NCBI RefSeq assembly: GCF_001672815.1
Contig: NZ_LZKK01000115.1
Coordinates: 1-38,677, forward strand
Length of the DNA stretch: 38,677 nt
From: Mycobacterium sp. E796
GTDB taxonomy: Bacteria; Actinomycetota; Actinomycetes; Mycobacteriales; Mycobacteriaceae
Reading direction: 5' to 3'
Part shown: piece by piece, positions 1 to 8,554 of the stretch
Layout: each line of letters starts with the position of its first letter
Position numbering within the stretch: position 1 is the first letter of the stretch
The notes under the pieces: model-generated
The model's input: only the letters and a program-made list of their open reading frames with translations
The model's database searches: none
Told to the model about the DNA's origin: nothing
Program-made: the position numbers and the translations under genes

Positions 1-272
1 CCGCGGTGGGCGGGGATTGCTTGATGATCTTCATCGCCGCGACGGTTTCGGGATGCCGATCGAGGAATGCGGCCAGCTTTTGCGGGTCCGGCTTGCCCGT
101 CTCGGGCAGCGGCTTGGAGGCGAGCAACCGCTCGTAAAACCCCTCCGGGGTGCTGTCCGTGAAGACGGGGAAGTTGATCATCGCGGTGCGCCATTGCTGG
201 CCGCATTCCTCGATCGGCATCCCGAAACCGTCGCGGCGATGAAGATCATCAAGCAATCCCCGCCCACCGCGG
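1..272. repeat. 77-bp perfect inverted repeat at window edge, probable assembly fold-back
   Basis: Bases 1-77 are the exact reverse complement of bases 196-272, and pairing stops at 78/195. The 118-nt stretch between the arms, read on the minus strand, encodes WRTAMINFPVF and onward to PDPQK, which joins in frame to LAAFLDRHPE at 197. The true gene order is therefore reverse complement of 78-195, then 196 onward, and bases 1-195 are an inverted copy of sequence that should lie directly upstream of 196. The perfect arms start at the very first base, and 77 is a common final k-mer size of short-read assemblers. I infer a fold-back or graph artefact, although a real inversion cannot be excluded. 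Confidence 0.85.
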
Positions 273-760
273 GGTTCGCGGACAGCACGTTTTACGGGCT
301 GAACGCCTTCTGGTTCACCAACACCGCCGGCGCCACCGTTCCGGTGCGGTGGTCGGTGGTGCCACAGGACGCCGGCGGCGGCGGGGCCCCGCAGCCTCCG
401 CACGGCAAGGACTACCTTTTCGACGACCTCATCCGCGCGGCGTCGCAACGGCCGCTGAGCTGGCGGCTGGTGCTCACGGTCGGCCAGCCTGGCGATCCCA
501 CCCACGACGCGACCAAGCCGTGGCCGCAGTCGCGGCGGACCATCGACGCGGGCACCATCACCATCACTGCGGTGCAGACCGAGGAAGCCGGTAACGCGCG
601 CGATATCAACTTCGACCCGCTGGTGCTGCCGGACGGCATCACCGCATCGGACGACCCGCTGCCGCCGGCAAGGTCAGCTGTCTACGCACGCTCATTCACC
701 CGCCGCGCCGAGGAGCCCAAGTCGCCCAGCGAGGTCAACGTGACCAAGGTGTTGTCATGA
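197..760 (+). CDS. Catalase-family (SrpA-like) peroxidase, 5'-truncated by inverted edge
   Basis: These 187 codons are the C-terminal half of a small haem peroxidase of the catalase superfamily, which would use peroxide to oxidise an organic or quinone-type donor. Family marks are FADSTFYGLNAFWF, a beta-rich middle, and RSAVYARSF near the end, whose Tyr is in the position of the proximal haem ligand of catalases. An open frame runs back to 17, but the residues before 197 come from the inverted edge copy and are not this protein. The missing upstream part is seen on the minus strand at 195-78. The stop codon overlaps the start of the cytochrome b561 gene (ATGA), so the two are translationally coupled, a pairing that suggests a membrane electron-transfer partner. 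Confidence 0.85.
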   Translation: MAAFLDRHPETVAAMKIIKQSPPTAGFADSTFYGLNAFWFTNTAGATVPVRWSVVPQDAGGGGAPQPPHGKDYLFDDLIRAASQRPLSWRLVLTVGQPGDPTHDATKPWPQSRRTIDAGTITITAVQTEEAGNARDINFDPLVLPDGITASDDPLPPARSAVYARSFTRRAEEPKSPSEVNVTKVLS

Positions 761-1350
761 CCGGAACAGCAAGCGAAACCACCAGCGCCCCAGCACGTTT
801 CGCCGTCCCCTCCCGAATTCTGCACTGGCTGATGGCGCCGATGGTCATCGTCCAGCTGGTGATCGGCGTGACCATGATCGCTTCGCTGAGCTACTACCCG
901 CTGCTGCTGGCCATCCATCGCCCACTGGGGGTGTTGATCCTCGTGTTCGCCGTGGTGCGCCTGGTGAACCGGCTCACCCACCGGCTGCCCCCGTTCCTGG
1001 CGACGATGGGCCCAGCCGAACGCCGCATCGCGTCGTGGTCGGAATACCTGCTTTACGCGCTGCTACTCATCCAGCCGCTGGTCGGGTGGGCGATGCTGTC
1101 AGCCGCGCGATTCCCGATCACCTTGGCGGGGCCGCTGCGGCTACCGGGCATCGCGCCGCACGACCTCGACCTGTACGCGGTGCTCCGTCAGGCCCACAAC
1201 GTGTTCGCCTTCCTGCTCTTCCTGACGTTCACCGCCCACGTCTGCGCCGTGCTGTTTCACACACTGGTGCTGCGCGACGGGCTGCTCGATCGCATGGCGG
1301 TGTGGCCCACCAAACGCCGCGCCCCGCGACAGGACGACACCGTGGCGTGA
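757..1350 (+). CDS. Cytochrome b561-family membrane protein
   Basis: A 197-residue integral membrane protein with four predicted hydrophobic helices (about residues 20-45, 50-70, 95-115 and 145-170). It resembles CybB-type cytochrome b561, which carries two haems b and passes electrons between quinol and a partner. Candidate haem ligands are the His residues in LHWLM, AIHRPLG, QAHNVF and TAHVC. It begins four bases inside the upstream peroxidase gene, which argues for a two-gene operon in which the cytochrome supplies or accepts electrons for the peroxidase. That functional link is inference. The C-terminal tail after residue 180 is short, basic and probably cytoplasmic. Confidence 0.88.
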   Translation: MTGTASETTSAPARFAVPSRILHWLMAPMVIVQLVIGVTMIASLSYYPLLLAIHRPLGVLILVFAVVRLVNRLTHRLPPFLATMGPAERRIASWSEYLLYALLLIQPLVGWAMLSAARFPITLAGPLRLPGIAPHDLDLYAVLRQAHNVFAFLLFLTFTAHVCAVLFHTLVLRDGLLDRMAVWPTKRRAPRQDDTVA

Positions 1351-1496
1351 CGGCCGTGCCGTGCGAATATGACCGACGTGGACGCGCTGAAAACGAGCCC
1401 AGGTAACGGCGGTAGCGTCTGATCATGCTGATCGCGGCACTACGCGACGTGCACCGGCGCCTGACGACCTGCCCGCTCACGCCCCGATCGGACGAA

Positions 1497-1502
1497 TATG
1501 AT
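1497..1502 (+). promoter_or_regulatory. Candidate -10 box (TATGAT) for the aldolase gene
   Basis: TATGAT lies 38 nt before the aldolase ATG in the 190-bp gap 1351-1540. It is a good match to the SigA -10 consensus, but I see no convincing -35 hexamer at 16-19 nt. A related string (cgaatatga) also occurs near 1365. The rest of the gap holds nothing I recognise. Confidence 0.35.
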
Positions 1503-1540
1503 CGGCACCCGACAGTGCCACGAGGGAGTGGGGAAGTTCC

Positions 1541-2434
1541 ATGCCGAACCAGCAGCAAGCCGACCGGATGACGTCGGGCAAGGGGTTCATTGCAGCGCTC
1601 GACCAGAGCGGCGGCTCGACGCCCAAGGCGCTGCGTCTATACGGAATTCAAGAGGACGCGTACTCCTCCGAAAAGGAGATGTTCGACCTCATCCACCAGA
1701 TGCGTTCAAGGATCATCACCTCCCCGGCGTTCAACGGCGACCGGGTGCTGGCGGCGATCCTGTTCGAACAGACCATGGACCGGGACATCGAGGGTGTGCC
1801 GTCGACCACGTACCTCTGGGAGACCAAGGGCGTGGTGCCGTTCCTGAAAATCGACAAGGGCCTGGCGGAGGCGTCCGACGGCGTGCAGCTGATGAAGCCG
1901 ATCTCGGGGCTGGACGAGCTGCTGGAGCGGGCCGTGAGCAAAGGCGTCTTCGGCACCAAGGAACGGTCGGTGATCGGCGGGGCCAACGCGGCGGGCATCG
2001 CCGCGATCGTCGCCCAGCAGTTCGCGGTCGGCCATCAGGTGCTGTCGCACGGTCTGGTTCCCATCCTCGAGCCCGAGGTCACCATCTCGATCCCGGACAA
2101 GGCCGAGGCCGAGGCCATCTTGCGCGATGAGATCACCAAGCAACTCGAGACCGTGCCGGCCGGTGAGCGCGTGATGATCAAGCTGAGCCTGCCCACCGAG
2201 ATCAACTTCTACCGCCCCCTGATCGAGCATCCCAAGGTGATGCGGGTGGTCGCACTGTCCGGCGGCTACTCCCGCGACGAGGCCAACGAGCTGCTGGCGA
2301 AGAACACCGGGCTGATCGCCAGCTTCAGCCGCGCGCTGACCGAGGGGCTTTCGGTCGACCAGTCCGACGAGCAGTTCAACGCCACGCTGGACAAGGCGAT
2401 CCAGTCGATCTACGACGCGTCCGTCGCCGGCTGA
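1541..2434 (+). CDS. fda: Fructose-bisphosphate aldolase class I
   Basis: A 297-residue class I aldolase of the bacterial type, which reversibly cleaves fructose 1,6-bisphosphate to glyceraldehyde 3-phosphate and dihydroxyacetone phosphate through a Schiff base. The N-terminal block GFIAALDQSGGSTPKAL and the MIKLSLPTE block, whose Lys (about residue 214) is the expected Schiff-base lysine, identify it. Length is normal for the family. Start at ATG 1541 has GGGAGTGGGG upstream as ribosome site. Mycobacteria usually rely on a class II enzyme for this step, so this is probably a second, metal-independent aldolase. The pyruvate-kinase-like gene nearby is also glycolysis-related. Confidence 0.93.
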   Translation: MPNQQQADRMTSGKGFIAALDQSGGSTPKALRLYGIQEDAYSSEKEMFDLIHQMRSRIITSPAFNGDRVLAAILFEQTMDRDIEGVPSTTYLWETKGVVPFLKIDKGLAEASDGVQLMKPISGLDELLERAVSKGVFGTKERSVIGGANAAGIAAIVAQQFAVGHQVLSHGLVPILEPEVTISIPDKAEAEAILRDEITKQLETVPAGERVMIKLSLPTEINFYRPLIEHPKVMRVVALSGGYSRDEANELLAKNTGLIASFSRALTEGLSVDQSDEQFNATLDKAIQSIYDASVAG

Positions 2435-2443
2435 CGCCGGGCT

Positions 2444-3511
2444 CTAGTACCGGTGGTTCGCCATCGGTGGGCGGTCGCCTTCGTCCGACACCAAGGCGGG
2501 CACCATTTCGCTGGTCACCAGCCCCTCGTGCCGCGTGAGTTCGTCGATGACGTCGAAGCACTCCGCGATGTTGGCCGGGGTGTCGATGACGATGGTGACC
2601 GCCGGGACGCGACGCCTCAGCGAGAGCAGCGTGTCCCCGTGGGGCCGGTGGTCCCCGTGGTAACCCCAGATGCCCCGCACCACCGTCGCGCCGTCCGGCG
2701 ATTCGCGCTGACGAAGCTGCTGGAGGATCGCGCGGTGGATCGGCAGCCCGTCGTGCAGCGCCGATTCGGAGGTATAGACCATCAGCTTCTGCCACAGGGG
2801 CAGGCCGTGTTCGTCAACCCCCGGCAGCGCGTGCGGCCGTTCCAGCAATTCGCCGTCGCGCTTGCACACGCGGACGCGTTCCAGCGTGAACATGGGCCGG
2901 CGGAGCAGGTCGCCGAGCTCCGGCAGCACCCGAGCGATGCGATCGCCGGACCCGACCGCGACGACCATCATCGGTACGTCGGCGTTGCGACCGAAAAAGT
3001 GGGCGCGTTGCCGCTGTCCGTGGATGAGGCCGTCGACGCCCAGGAAAACGGAGGCGCCGGCGATGTGGCGCCGGTGCATCAGATCGCAGACCGCGACGTA
3101 GGCCGGCACTCCCTGGGCTCGCTCCTTGCGGCCGAGGTAGATGGTCAGCTTGACGGCCTCGCGCAAGTCGTCGGGTAGCTCCGGCAACCTGACGTCCTGG
3201 CGCAGCAGTCGCGCGCGCTCCAGCGTGACCAGGCCGCGCTGTTTGATCGCGAGCACTGGATCGATCAGAGCCTCGATCGATTTGCGGGTGTCCACGGCGA
3301 CGATCACCACGGGCGGGTCCTCGGACAGCGTCAGCGATTCGTCGGTTCGCAGGAGCCGACCCGTCCCGAATCCGCCGATGCCGCGCAGCACGATGCTGCT
3401 CGCGATCCGGTGTTGTTGATAGAGGTTGAGCAGCACGTCGGAGACGAAGCCCTCGTCGGTCCGCCGGCGCTCCGCCAGATAGGCACTGAGCTTCAGACAG
3501 TCCTCGTCCAC
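2444..3511 (-). CDS. Protein with three tandem DUF190 domains
   Basis: A 355-residue protein made of three repeats of the DUF190 fold (about residues 5-115, 120-230 and 235-350), a PII-like ferredoxin-fold domain of unknown role. Each repeat shows the same pattern: an opening beta-strand (LSAYLAER, LTIYLGRK, LMVYTSES), a helix, then a V.RGI.G or V.LGVDG segment (RGIGGFGTG, LGVDGLIHG, RGIWGYHG), then a VVIVAVDT-like strand. The GTG at 3511 is chosen because GGGAGC lies just before it; the open frame upstream is antisense to the next gene. It is convergent with the aldolase (9-nt gap) and divergent from the pyruvate-kinase-like gene. Some DUF190 genes accompany CrcB fluoride channels, but none is seen here. 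Confidence 0.82.
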   Translation of the reverse strand: MDEDCLKLSAYLAERRRTDEGFVSDVLLNLYQQHRIASSIVLRGIGGFGTGRLLRTDESLTLSEDPPVVIVAVDTRKSIEALIDPVLAIKQRGLVTLERARLLRQDVRLPELPDDLREAVKLTIYLGRKERAQGVPAYVAVCDLMHRRHIAGASVFLGVDGLIHGQRQRAHFFGRNADVPMMVVAVGSGDRIARVLPELGDLLRRPMFTLERVRVCKRDGELLERPHALPGVDEHGLPLWQKLMVYTSESALHDGLPIHRAILQQLRQRESPDGATVVRGIWGYHGDHRPHGDTLLSLRRRVPAVTIVIDTPANIAECFDVIDELTRHEGLVTSEMVPALVSDEGDRPPMANHRY

Positions 3512-3691
3512 GCTCGCTCCCGTCGCCGTGCGGGATTCTACCCATTGGATGCACGCCGTCCGGATTTGGGACCAATTCCTCTGCTGCGGCGCCGCGGCGG
3601 CCGCTAATTTGGTGTGTGCCTTGATGTTTCGCGTCATTACCGTTACGCGGACGTTAACACCATGTGGCCGCAAAACCACGAAGGAGTCGTC

Positions 3692-5626
3692 GTGCCCACT
3701 GAGCGCATGGCCGACCGGTTGAACGGCGCCCCCCAGGGGGAACGCCCACCGGCCGGGGACGACGACCTGCGGCGACTTGCGGGTTTGCTCGAGCGGGTTG
3801 ACGGCTTGTTGACGAGGTTGTCCGAGGCCGAGCGCGCGTGGGCGGGCTGGCTGACCACCGTGGCGCCCGAGCATCGGTCCAGCGCGCGAAACCTGGCCCA
3901 TTACTGGGCCATTCGGCAATACGACTTGCGGGAGCTGCAGACGGACCTGGCGGAGTTCGGGCTTTCGTCGCTGGGCCGCAGTGAATCACATGTTCATGCC
4001 ACGCTTTCGGCGGTTCGCGCGGCCATCGCCGCCATCGTGGGAGGCAGATGGGAGCCGCCGCCGCCGTCAGTGGTACCCATCGAGCGGGGACCCCAGATAC
4101 TGCGCCAACATACGGTGGATCTGCTCGGCCCACGCCCGCCGCATCGCGCGACCCGGATCATGGTCACGCTGCCGTCGGAGGCCGCTACCGACGCCGACCT
4201 GGTTCGCGGGCTGGTGCGACGTGGCATGAACATCGCGCGGATCAACTGCGCGCACGACGACGCGCCAGCGTGGCGCGCGATGGCGCACCACGTCCGGGAC
4301 GCGGCCACCCGCGCCGGCGAAACCTGCCTGGTGGCAATGGATCTCGCGGGACCGAAGCTGCGTACCGGCCCGCTGGAGCCGGGCCCCCGCGTCATCAAAC
4401 TGCGTCCACACCGAAACGCCCTCGGCCAGGTTGTCGCGCCGGCACGCGCCTGGCTGACGGCGACCGAGGAGCCGACGGACCCGCCCCAGCCCGGCATGGC
4501 GGTCATCACCGTCCCGCGACGGTGGCTGATCAACCGCGACGGCGGCGACGTACTGGTATTGCGGGACGCACGCGGGTCCAGGCGGCGGCTGGGACTCGAG
4601 ACCGTCGACGCTCCAGGCGGATTCGTGCTGACCGCCCAGCAGACCACCTACCTGGTGACCGGTACGGCCCTGCACGCCGGGGACGGCGGAAAGCCGGCCG
4701 AAGTGGGTCCGCTCCCGGCGAAGGAGCAGAGCCTGGTGCTGCGCGCCGGAGACCTGCTGCGGCTGACCCGCGACTGTTCGCCGGCCCCGGTCGACGGTGA
4801 TCAACCCGTTGCGCGGATCGGTTGCACGCTGCCCGAGGCGTTCGACCATGCCCGCGCGGGGGATGCGATTCATTTCGATGACGGCAGGATCGGCGGGCGG
4901 GTGGTGTCCGTCGACTCCGACGTCATCACCGTGCGCATCGACCATCCCGAAGAGGGTGAGGCCCGCCTGAAGGCCGCGAAGGGCATCAACATGCCGGACA
5001 CCGAGCTGCCGATTTCGGCGATCACCGACCGCGACGTCGCCGACCTTGCCGTCGTCGTCGAACTGGCGGACCTGGTGGACATGTCGTTCGTTCGCAGCCC
5101 GGCGGATGTCGAGCGGCTGCTCGACGAGCTCGATCGCCTCGGCGCTGGCGAGCTGGGCATCGTGCTCAAGGTCGAAACCAGGCGCGCCTTCGAACACCTG
5201 CCGCAGCTGCTGCTCACCGCGATGCGCCGGCCGCGGGTCGGAGTGATGATTGCCCGGGGCGACCTGGCGGTCGAGTGCGGTTACGAGCGGATGGCCGAGC
5301 TGCAGGAGGAAATTCTGTGGTTGTGCGAAGCGGCGCACCTGCCGGTGATCTGGGCGACGCAGGTGCTCGAGCAGCTCGCCAAGACGGGCCTGCCGTCGCG
5401 CGCCGAGATCAGTGATGCGGCGATGAGCGAACGGGCCGAATGCGTGATGCTGAACAAGGGTCCCTACCTGCCCGAGGCGGTAACCGTGCTCGACAACATC
5501 ATGCGCAGAATGGCGGAGCACTACTACAAAAAGAACTCGTTGCTGCGTCCGCTGCACTCTTGGTCAGCGGCGGGCCCCGAGCGCCTCGACGATGATCCGG
5601 GTGGTGCGCTCGGCTCGGCGTCGTGA
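3692..5626 (+). CDS. Large divergent pyruvate-kinase-like protein
   Basis: A 644-residue protein built on a pyruvate kinase barrel. Recognisable blocks are RIMVTLPS and [13 protein letters not shown] (substrate and ATP side), [21 protein letters not shown] and [24 protein letters not shown]. Unlike ordinary pyruvate kinase it has about 150 extra N-terminal residues, mostly helical, a greatly enlarged middle (B-domain) region, and no C-terminal allosteric domain. The usual MLSGETA block reads MLNKGPY. It may thus catalyse a related phosphotransfer or have lost activity. GTG 3692 is preferred because AAGGAG sits 5 nt upstream; ATG 3662 and 3614 lack a site. Its last 63 nt overlap the convergent TetR gene. 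Confidence 0.8.
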   Translation: MPTERMADRLNGAPQGERPPAGDDDLRRLAGLLERVDGLLTRLSEAERAWAGWLTTVAPEHRSSARNLAHYWAIRQYDLRELQTDLAEFGLSSLGRSESHVHATLSAVRAAIAAIVGGRWEPPPPSVVPIERGPQILRQHTVDLLGPRPPHRATRIMVTLPSEAATDADLVRGLVRRGMNIARINCAHDDAPAWRAMAHHVRDAATRAGETCLVAMDLAGPKLRTGPLEPGPRVIKLRPHRNALGQVVAPARAWLTATEEPTDPPQPGMAVITVPRRWLINRDGGDVLVLRDARGSRRRLGLETVDAPGGFVLTAQQTTYLVTGTALHAGDGGKPAEVGPLPAKEQSLVLRAGDLLRLTRDCSPAPVDGDQPVARIGCTLPEAFDHARAGDAIHFDDGRIGGRVVSVDSDVITVRIDHPEEGEARLKAAKGINMPDTELPISAITDRDVADLAVVVELADLVDMSFVRSPADVERLLDELDRLGAGELGIVLKVETRRAFEHLPQLLLTAMRRPRVGVMIARGDLAVECGYERMAELQEEILWLCEAAHLPVIWATQVLEQLAKTGLPSRAEISDAAMSERAECVMLNKGPYLPEAVTVLDNIMRRMAEHYYKKNSLLRPLHSWSAAGPERLDDDPGGALGSAS

Positions 5627-6151
5627 ATACGACTGTGCGTCAGAGAGAATCGGGTACACCACGCCGCCGACGATGGCGTCGGCCGCTGACTCGGCCGTCG
5701 CCTCGTCGATACCGTCCGCGAGAAGCCGGCTGCGGACGCTTTCGTGCAGCGGCAAACTGAAGCCGGCCCGCAGTTTGGCGGCGGTTTCTGGGTGCTCCAT
5801 GCAGGCGACGGTCAGGATGCGCAGCATCGCCGAGCCCCGCGGTGCGGTCAGGGTTGCGGCGAGTTTGCGCACCCACCCGACGAGGTCGGCCGCCAGGTCC
5901 TCGGTGTGATCGACCGACGCCAGGATCTTGTCCGCGTCCTCGAGCATGACGTCGGCGACCAGCGCCGGACGGCTGGGCCACCAGCGATAGATGGTCTGCT
6001 TTCCGACGCCGGCCCGGGCGGCGACCGCCTCGATGGTCAGGCCGTCGAATCCGCGCTCGAGAAGCAGCTCTCGGGTCGCCGTGACGATGGCCGTGCGCGA
6101 TTTCTCGCTGCGGCGCCTCGGATAGCTTGCCTGGGTGAGATCGGTTGGCAT
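5564..6151 (-). CDS. TetR/AcrR-family regulator, likely controls the catabolic island
   Basis: A 195-residue TetR-type repressor. Residues 15-65 form the DNA-binding domain, with the recognition segment [17 protein letters not shown]. The remainder is an alpha-helical ligand domain of the TetR_C_11-like type. It is transcribed away from the double acyl-CoA dehydrogenase gene, and a palindromic operator candidate lies between them at 6239-6262, so it probably represses that gene and itself. The same 19-bp motif precedes the FadD gene at 20740. The ligand is unknown, with an acyl-CoA of the pathway the natural guess. The 3' end overlaps the convergent pyruvate-kinase-like gene by 63 nt. Confidence 0.88.
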   Translation of the reverse strand: MPTDLTQASYPRRRSEKSRTAIVTATRELLLERGFDGLTIEAVAARAGVGKQTIYRWWPSRPALVADVMLEDADKILASVDHTEDLAADLVGWVRKLAATLTAPRGSAMLRILTVACMEHPETAAKLRAGFSLPLHESVRSRLLADGIDEATAESAADAIVGGVVYPILSDAQSYSRRRAERTTRIIVEALGARR

Positions 6152-6238
6152 CTAGGTGATCCTCATCTCCACAGGTCTGTCCGGTCGTCCGCCGGGTCTC
6201 GTGCGCTTTACATATCCTGACCCGCCCCGTAGTCTGCC

Positions 6239-6262
6239 ACAAGACGAGACGGTTCGTCTTGT
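6239..6262. promoter_or_regulatory. Palindromic TetR operator candidate upstream of fadE-type gene
   Basis: ACAAGACGA, six spacer bases, then TCGTCTTGT gives a perfect 9-bp inverted repeat. Inside it AGACGAGACGGTTCGTCTT (6242-6260) matches 18 of 19 bases at 20740-20758, before the FadD gene. It is about 90 nt upstream of the TetR ATG and 60-80 nt upstream of the fadE-type start, a suitable place for control of both divergent promoters. Assignment to this TetR is inference. Confidence 0.75.
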
Positions 6263-6319
6263 AAGGAAAGGGCAGCGGTCTTCGATGGCGTGTCGTCTCA
6301 GCCGCGTGGGGTCGCGGTC

Positions 6320-8545
6320 ATGACGCTGGGACTGACCCCGGAGCAGCAGGATCTCAGTGACGCCTTCGCCCAGTTCGCCGGTCGGCACGCCCCGATCGCC
6401 GCGACTCGCGAGAGCTTCGATGACCTGGCCGCAGGATGCCTTCCGGCGTGGTGGGACGCGTTGGTTGCCAACGGCTTTCACGCGGTGCACCTGCCCGAGC
6501 GCCTCGGCGGCCAGGGCGGACGGCTCATCGACGCGGCGTGTGTGCTGGAATCGGCCGGCAAGGCGTTGCTGCCCGGCCCGCTTTTGCCCACCGTGACCGC
6601 GGGAGCCGTTGCGCTGCTGGCCGATCCGAACCCGACCGCGGAGTCGCTGGTGCGCGAACTGGCGTCCGGCTTGCCCGCGGCGGTCGTCCTTCCCGGTGGC
6701 GGTGACTTCCACGCGCTTCGCGACGGCCAACGCTGGGTGGTCGGCGGCGCGTCGGACGTGACGGCGGGCGTCTGTTCGGCGCGGGTAGTCCTGGTGTGCG
6801 CTCGGACCGGGGAGGGCGACGACGTCTGGGTGGCGGTTGATACCACAAAGCCGACGGCGGCAATCGAATCCGTGCGCGGCACCGACCTGGTGGCGGACGT
6901 GGGGATCCTGCGGCTGAGCGAATACGTGGCGGCCGAGTCCGACGTACTCGGCGGGCTCGACGCCGACCGCGCCGAGTGCGTCGCCGTCGGATTGGTAGCC
7001 AGCGTGATGGCCGGCATCGCGCAGTGGTGTGTCGACGCGGTCACCGCGCACCTGCGAATCCGCGAGCAGTTCGGCAAGGTGATCGGTACCTTTCAGGCCC
7101 TGCAGCACAGCGCGGCGATGCTGCTCGTCAACACGGAGTTGGCGACCGCCGCGGCCTGGGACGCGGTCCGTGCCGTGGACGAACCACTCGACCAGCACCG
7201 CCTCGCCGCGGGCGGGGCGGCGACGATCGCCGTTTCGCCGATTCCGGACCTGGTGCTCGACGCGCTGACGATGCTCGGCGCCATCGGCTTCACCTGGGAA
7301 CACGACGTGCACCTGTACTGGCGCCGGGCCATCAGCCTGGCGGGATCGATCGGTCCGGCGAATCGCTGGGCGCGGCGGCTGGGCGAGCTCTCCTGCACCC
7401 AGACCCGCGACATGTCGGTCAACCTGGGCGACGCGGAATCCGAGTTTCGTGCCTGGGTCGCCGAAACCCTCGACGCGGCAATGCAGTTGCGCAATGACAC
7501 GCCCGCGCCGCACGGCGACTACCCGGACCAGGCCTCCGGGCCGCAGCGCACGCTGCTCGCGGACGCCGGACTGATGGCGCCGCACTGGCCCGCGCCATGG
7601 GGAGTTGACGCGGGTCCGCTCAAACAGCTCATCATCGACGAGGAGTTCGCCAAGCGCCCCGGCTTGGTGCGGCCATCGCTGAACATCGCCGAGTGGATCC
7701 TGCCCTCGGTCCTGACCGCCGCGCCAAAAGAACTGCAGGAGAAGCTGATCCCGGCGACCCAGCGCGGCGAGATCCATTGGTGCCAGCTATTCAGCGAGCC
7801 GGGCGCGGGCTCCGACCTGGCATCGCTGGCCACCCGGGCGACCAAGGTCGACGGCGGCTGGCGGATCAACGGCCACAAGATCTGGACCTCGCTGGCCCAG
7901 TACGCCGACCTGGGCGCGCTGCTGGCGCGCACCGACCCCGAAGCCAGCAAGCATCGCGGCATCGGCTACTTCATCATCGACATGCGATCGCCCGGAATCG
8001 AAATCCAGCCCATCAAGACGGCGACCGGGCAGGCGCACTTCAACGAGGTGTTCTTCAACGACGTGTTCGTTCCCGACGAGATGTTGCTGGGCGGTCCCAC
8101 CGACGGCTGGAGCCTCGCGATCGCCACGATGGCCGAAGAGCGTTCGGCCATCAGCGGATACGTGAAGTTCGACCGGGCCGTCGCGCTCCGCCGCCTCGCC
8201 GCACAACCCGGGCCGGATCGTGACGACGCCCTGCGGGAGCTCGGCGAACTCGACGCCTACACCAACGCCATCCGGGCGCTCGGCGTGCGGGAAACCATCC
8301 GGCTACTCGACGGGCAGGCGTCCGGTCCGGCTTCGAGCATCGCCAAGGTGGCGATGAACGTGTTGCTCCGCCGCACCTTCGAGGCCACGCTGCAGCTGAC
8401 CGGGCAGGTGGCGATGGTCGATGACCCCGACGCCGCGGTCGTGGAACCCTATCTCCACCTGCCGGCCGAGCTGATCGGCGGTGGGACGAGGGAGATCCAG
8501 CTGAACATCATCGCGCAGATGATTCTCGGTTTGCCCCGGAAATAA
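6320..8545 (+). CDS. Double-domain acyl-CoA dehydrogenase (FadE34-like fusion)
   Basis: A 741-residue fusion of two acyl-CoA dehydrogenase units, about residues 1-370 and 380-741. It would introduce an alpha,beta double bond into an acyl-CoA using FAD. The first half carries LRIREQFGKVIGTFQALQH and GFTWEHDVHLYWRRA, whose Glu is a candidate catalytic base. The second carries WCQLFSEPGAGSDLAS, NGHKIWTSLAQYADL and the C-terminal LIGGGTREIQLNIIAQ, normally flavin-binding blocks. Such double-length enzymes in mycobacteria stand in for the alpha2beta2 heteromers of steroid side-chain degradation. ATG 6320 gives the usual TLGLTPEQQDL N-terminus; GTG 6290 in frame is the alternative. First gene of a three-gene operon with the thiolase and DUF35 genes. 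Confidence 0.9.
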   Translation: MTLGLTPEQQDLSDAFAQFAGRHAPIAATRESFDDLAAGCLPAWWDALVANGFHAVHLPERLGGQGGRLIDAACVLESAGKALLPGPLLPTVTAGAVALLADPNPTAESLVRELASGLPAAVVLPGGGDFHALRDGQRWVVGGASDVTAGVCSARVVLVCARTGEGDDVWVAVDTTKPTAAIESVRGTDLVADVGILRLSEYVAAESDVLGGLDADRAECVAVGLVASVMAGIAQWCVDAVTAHLRIREQFGKVIGTFQALQHSAAMLLVNTELATAAAWDAVRAVDEPLDQHRLAAGGAATIAVSPIPDLVLDALTMLGAIGFTWEHDVHLYWRRAISLAGSIGPANRWARRLGELSCTQTRDMSVNLGDAESEFRAWVAETLDAAMQLRNDTPAPHGDYPDQASGPQRTLLADAGLMAPHWPAPWGVDAGPLKQLIIDEEFAKRPGLVRPSLNIAEWILPSVLTAAPKELQEKLIPATQRGEIHWCQLFSEPGAGSDLASLATRATKVDGGWRINGHKIWTSLAQYADLGALLARTDPEASKHRGIGYFIIDMRSPGIEIQPIKTATGQAHFNEVFFNDVFVPDEMLLGGPTDGWSLAIATMAEERSAISGYVKFDRAVALRRLAAQPGPDRDDALRELGELDAYTNAIRALGVRETIRLLDGQASGPASSIAKVAMNVLLRRTFEATLQLTGQVAMVDDPDAAVVEPYLHLPAELIGGGTREIQLNIIAQMILGLPRK

Positions 8546-8554
8546 GGACACCGC

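Noticed and set aside
17..196. N-terminal 60 residues of the open frame leading into the peroxidase
   Set aside because: They are translated from the inverted edge copy; the real upstream sequence is read on the other strand.
3512..3919. N-terminal extension of the DUF190 protein by 136 residues
   Set aside because: It overlaps the pyruvate-kinase-like gene in antisense and lacks a ribosome site; GTG 3511 with GGGAGC is a better start.
4067..5557. 496-codon open frame on the minus strand opposite the pyruvate-kinase-like gene
   Set aside because: Antisense shadow; its translation has no family resemblance and the plus-strand protein has conserved blocks.
6152..7777. 541-codon open frame on the minus strand opposite the acyl-CoA dehydrogenase
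   Set aside because: No recognisable motif and strongly biased composition; the plus-strand FadE-type gene explains the region.
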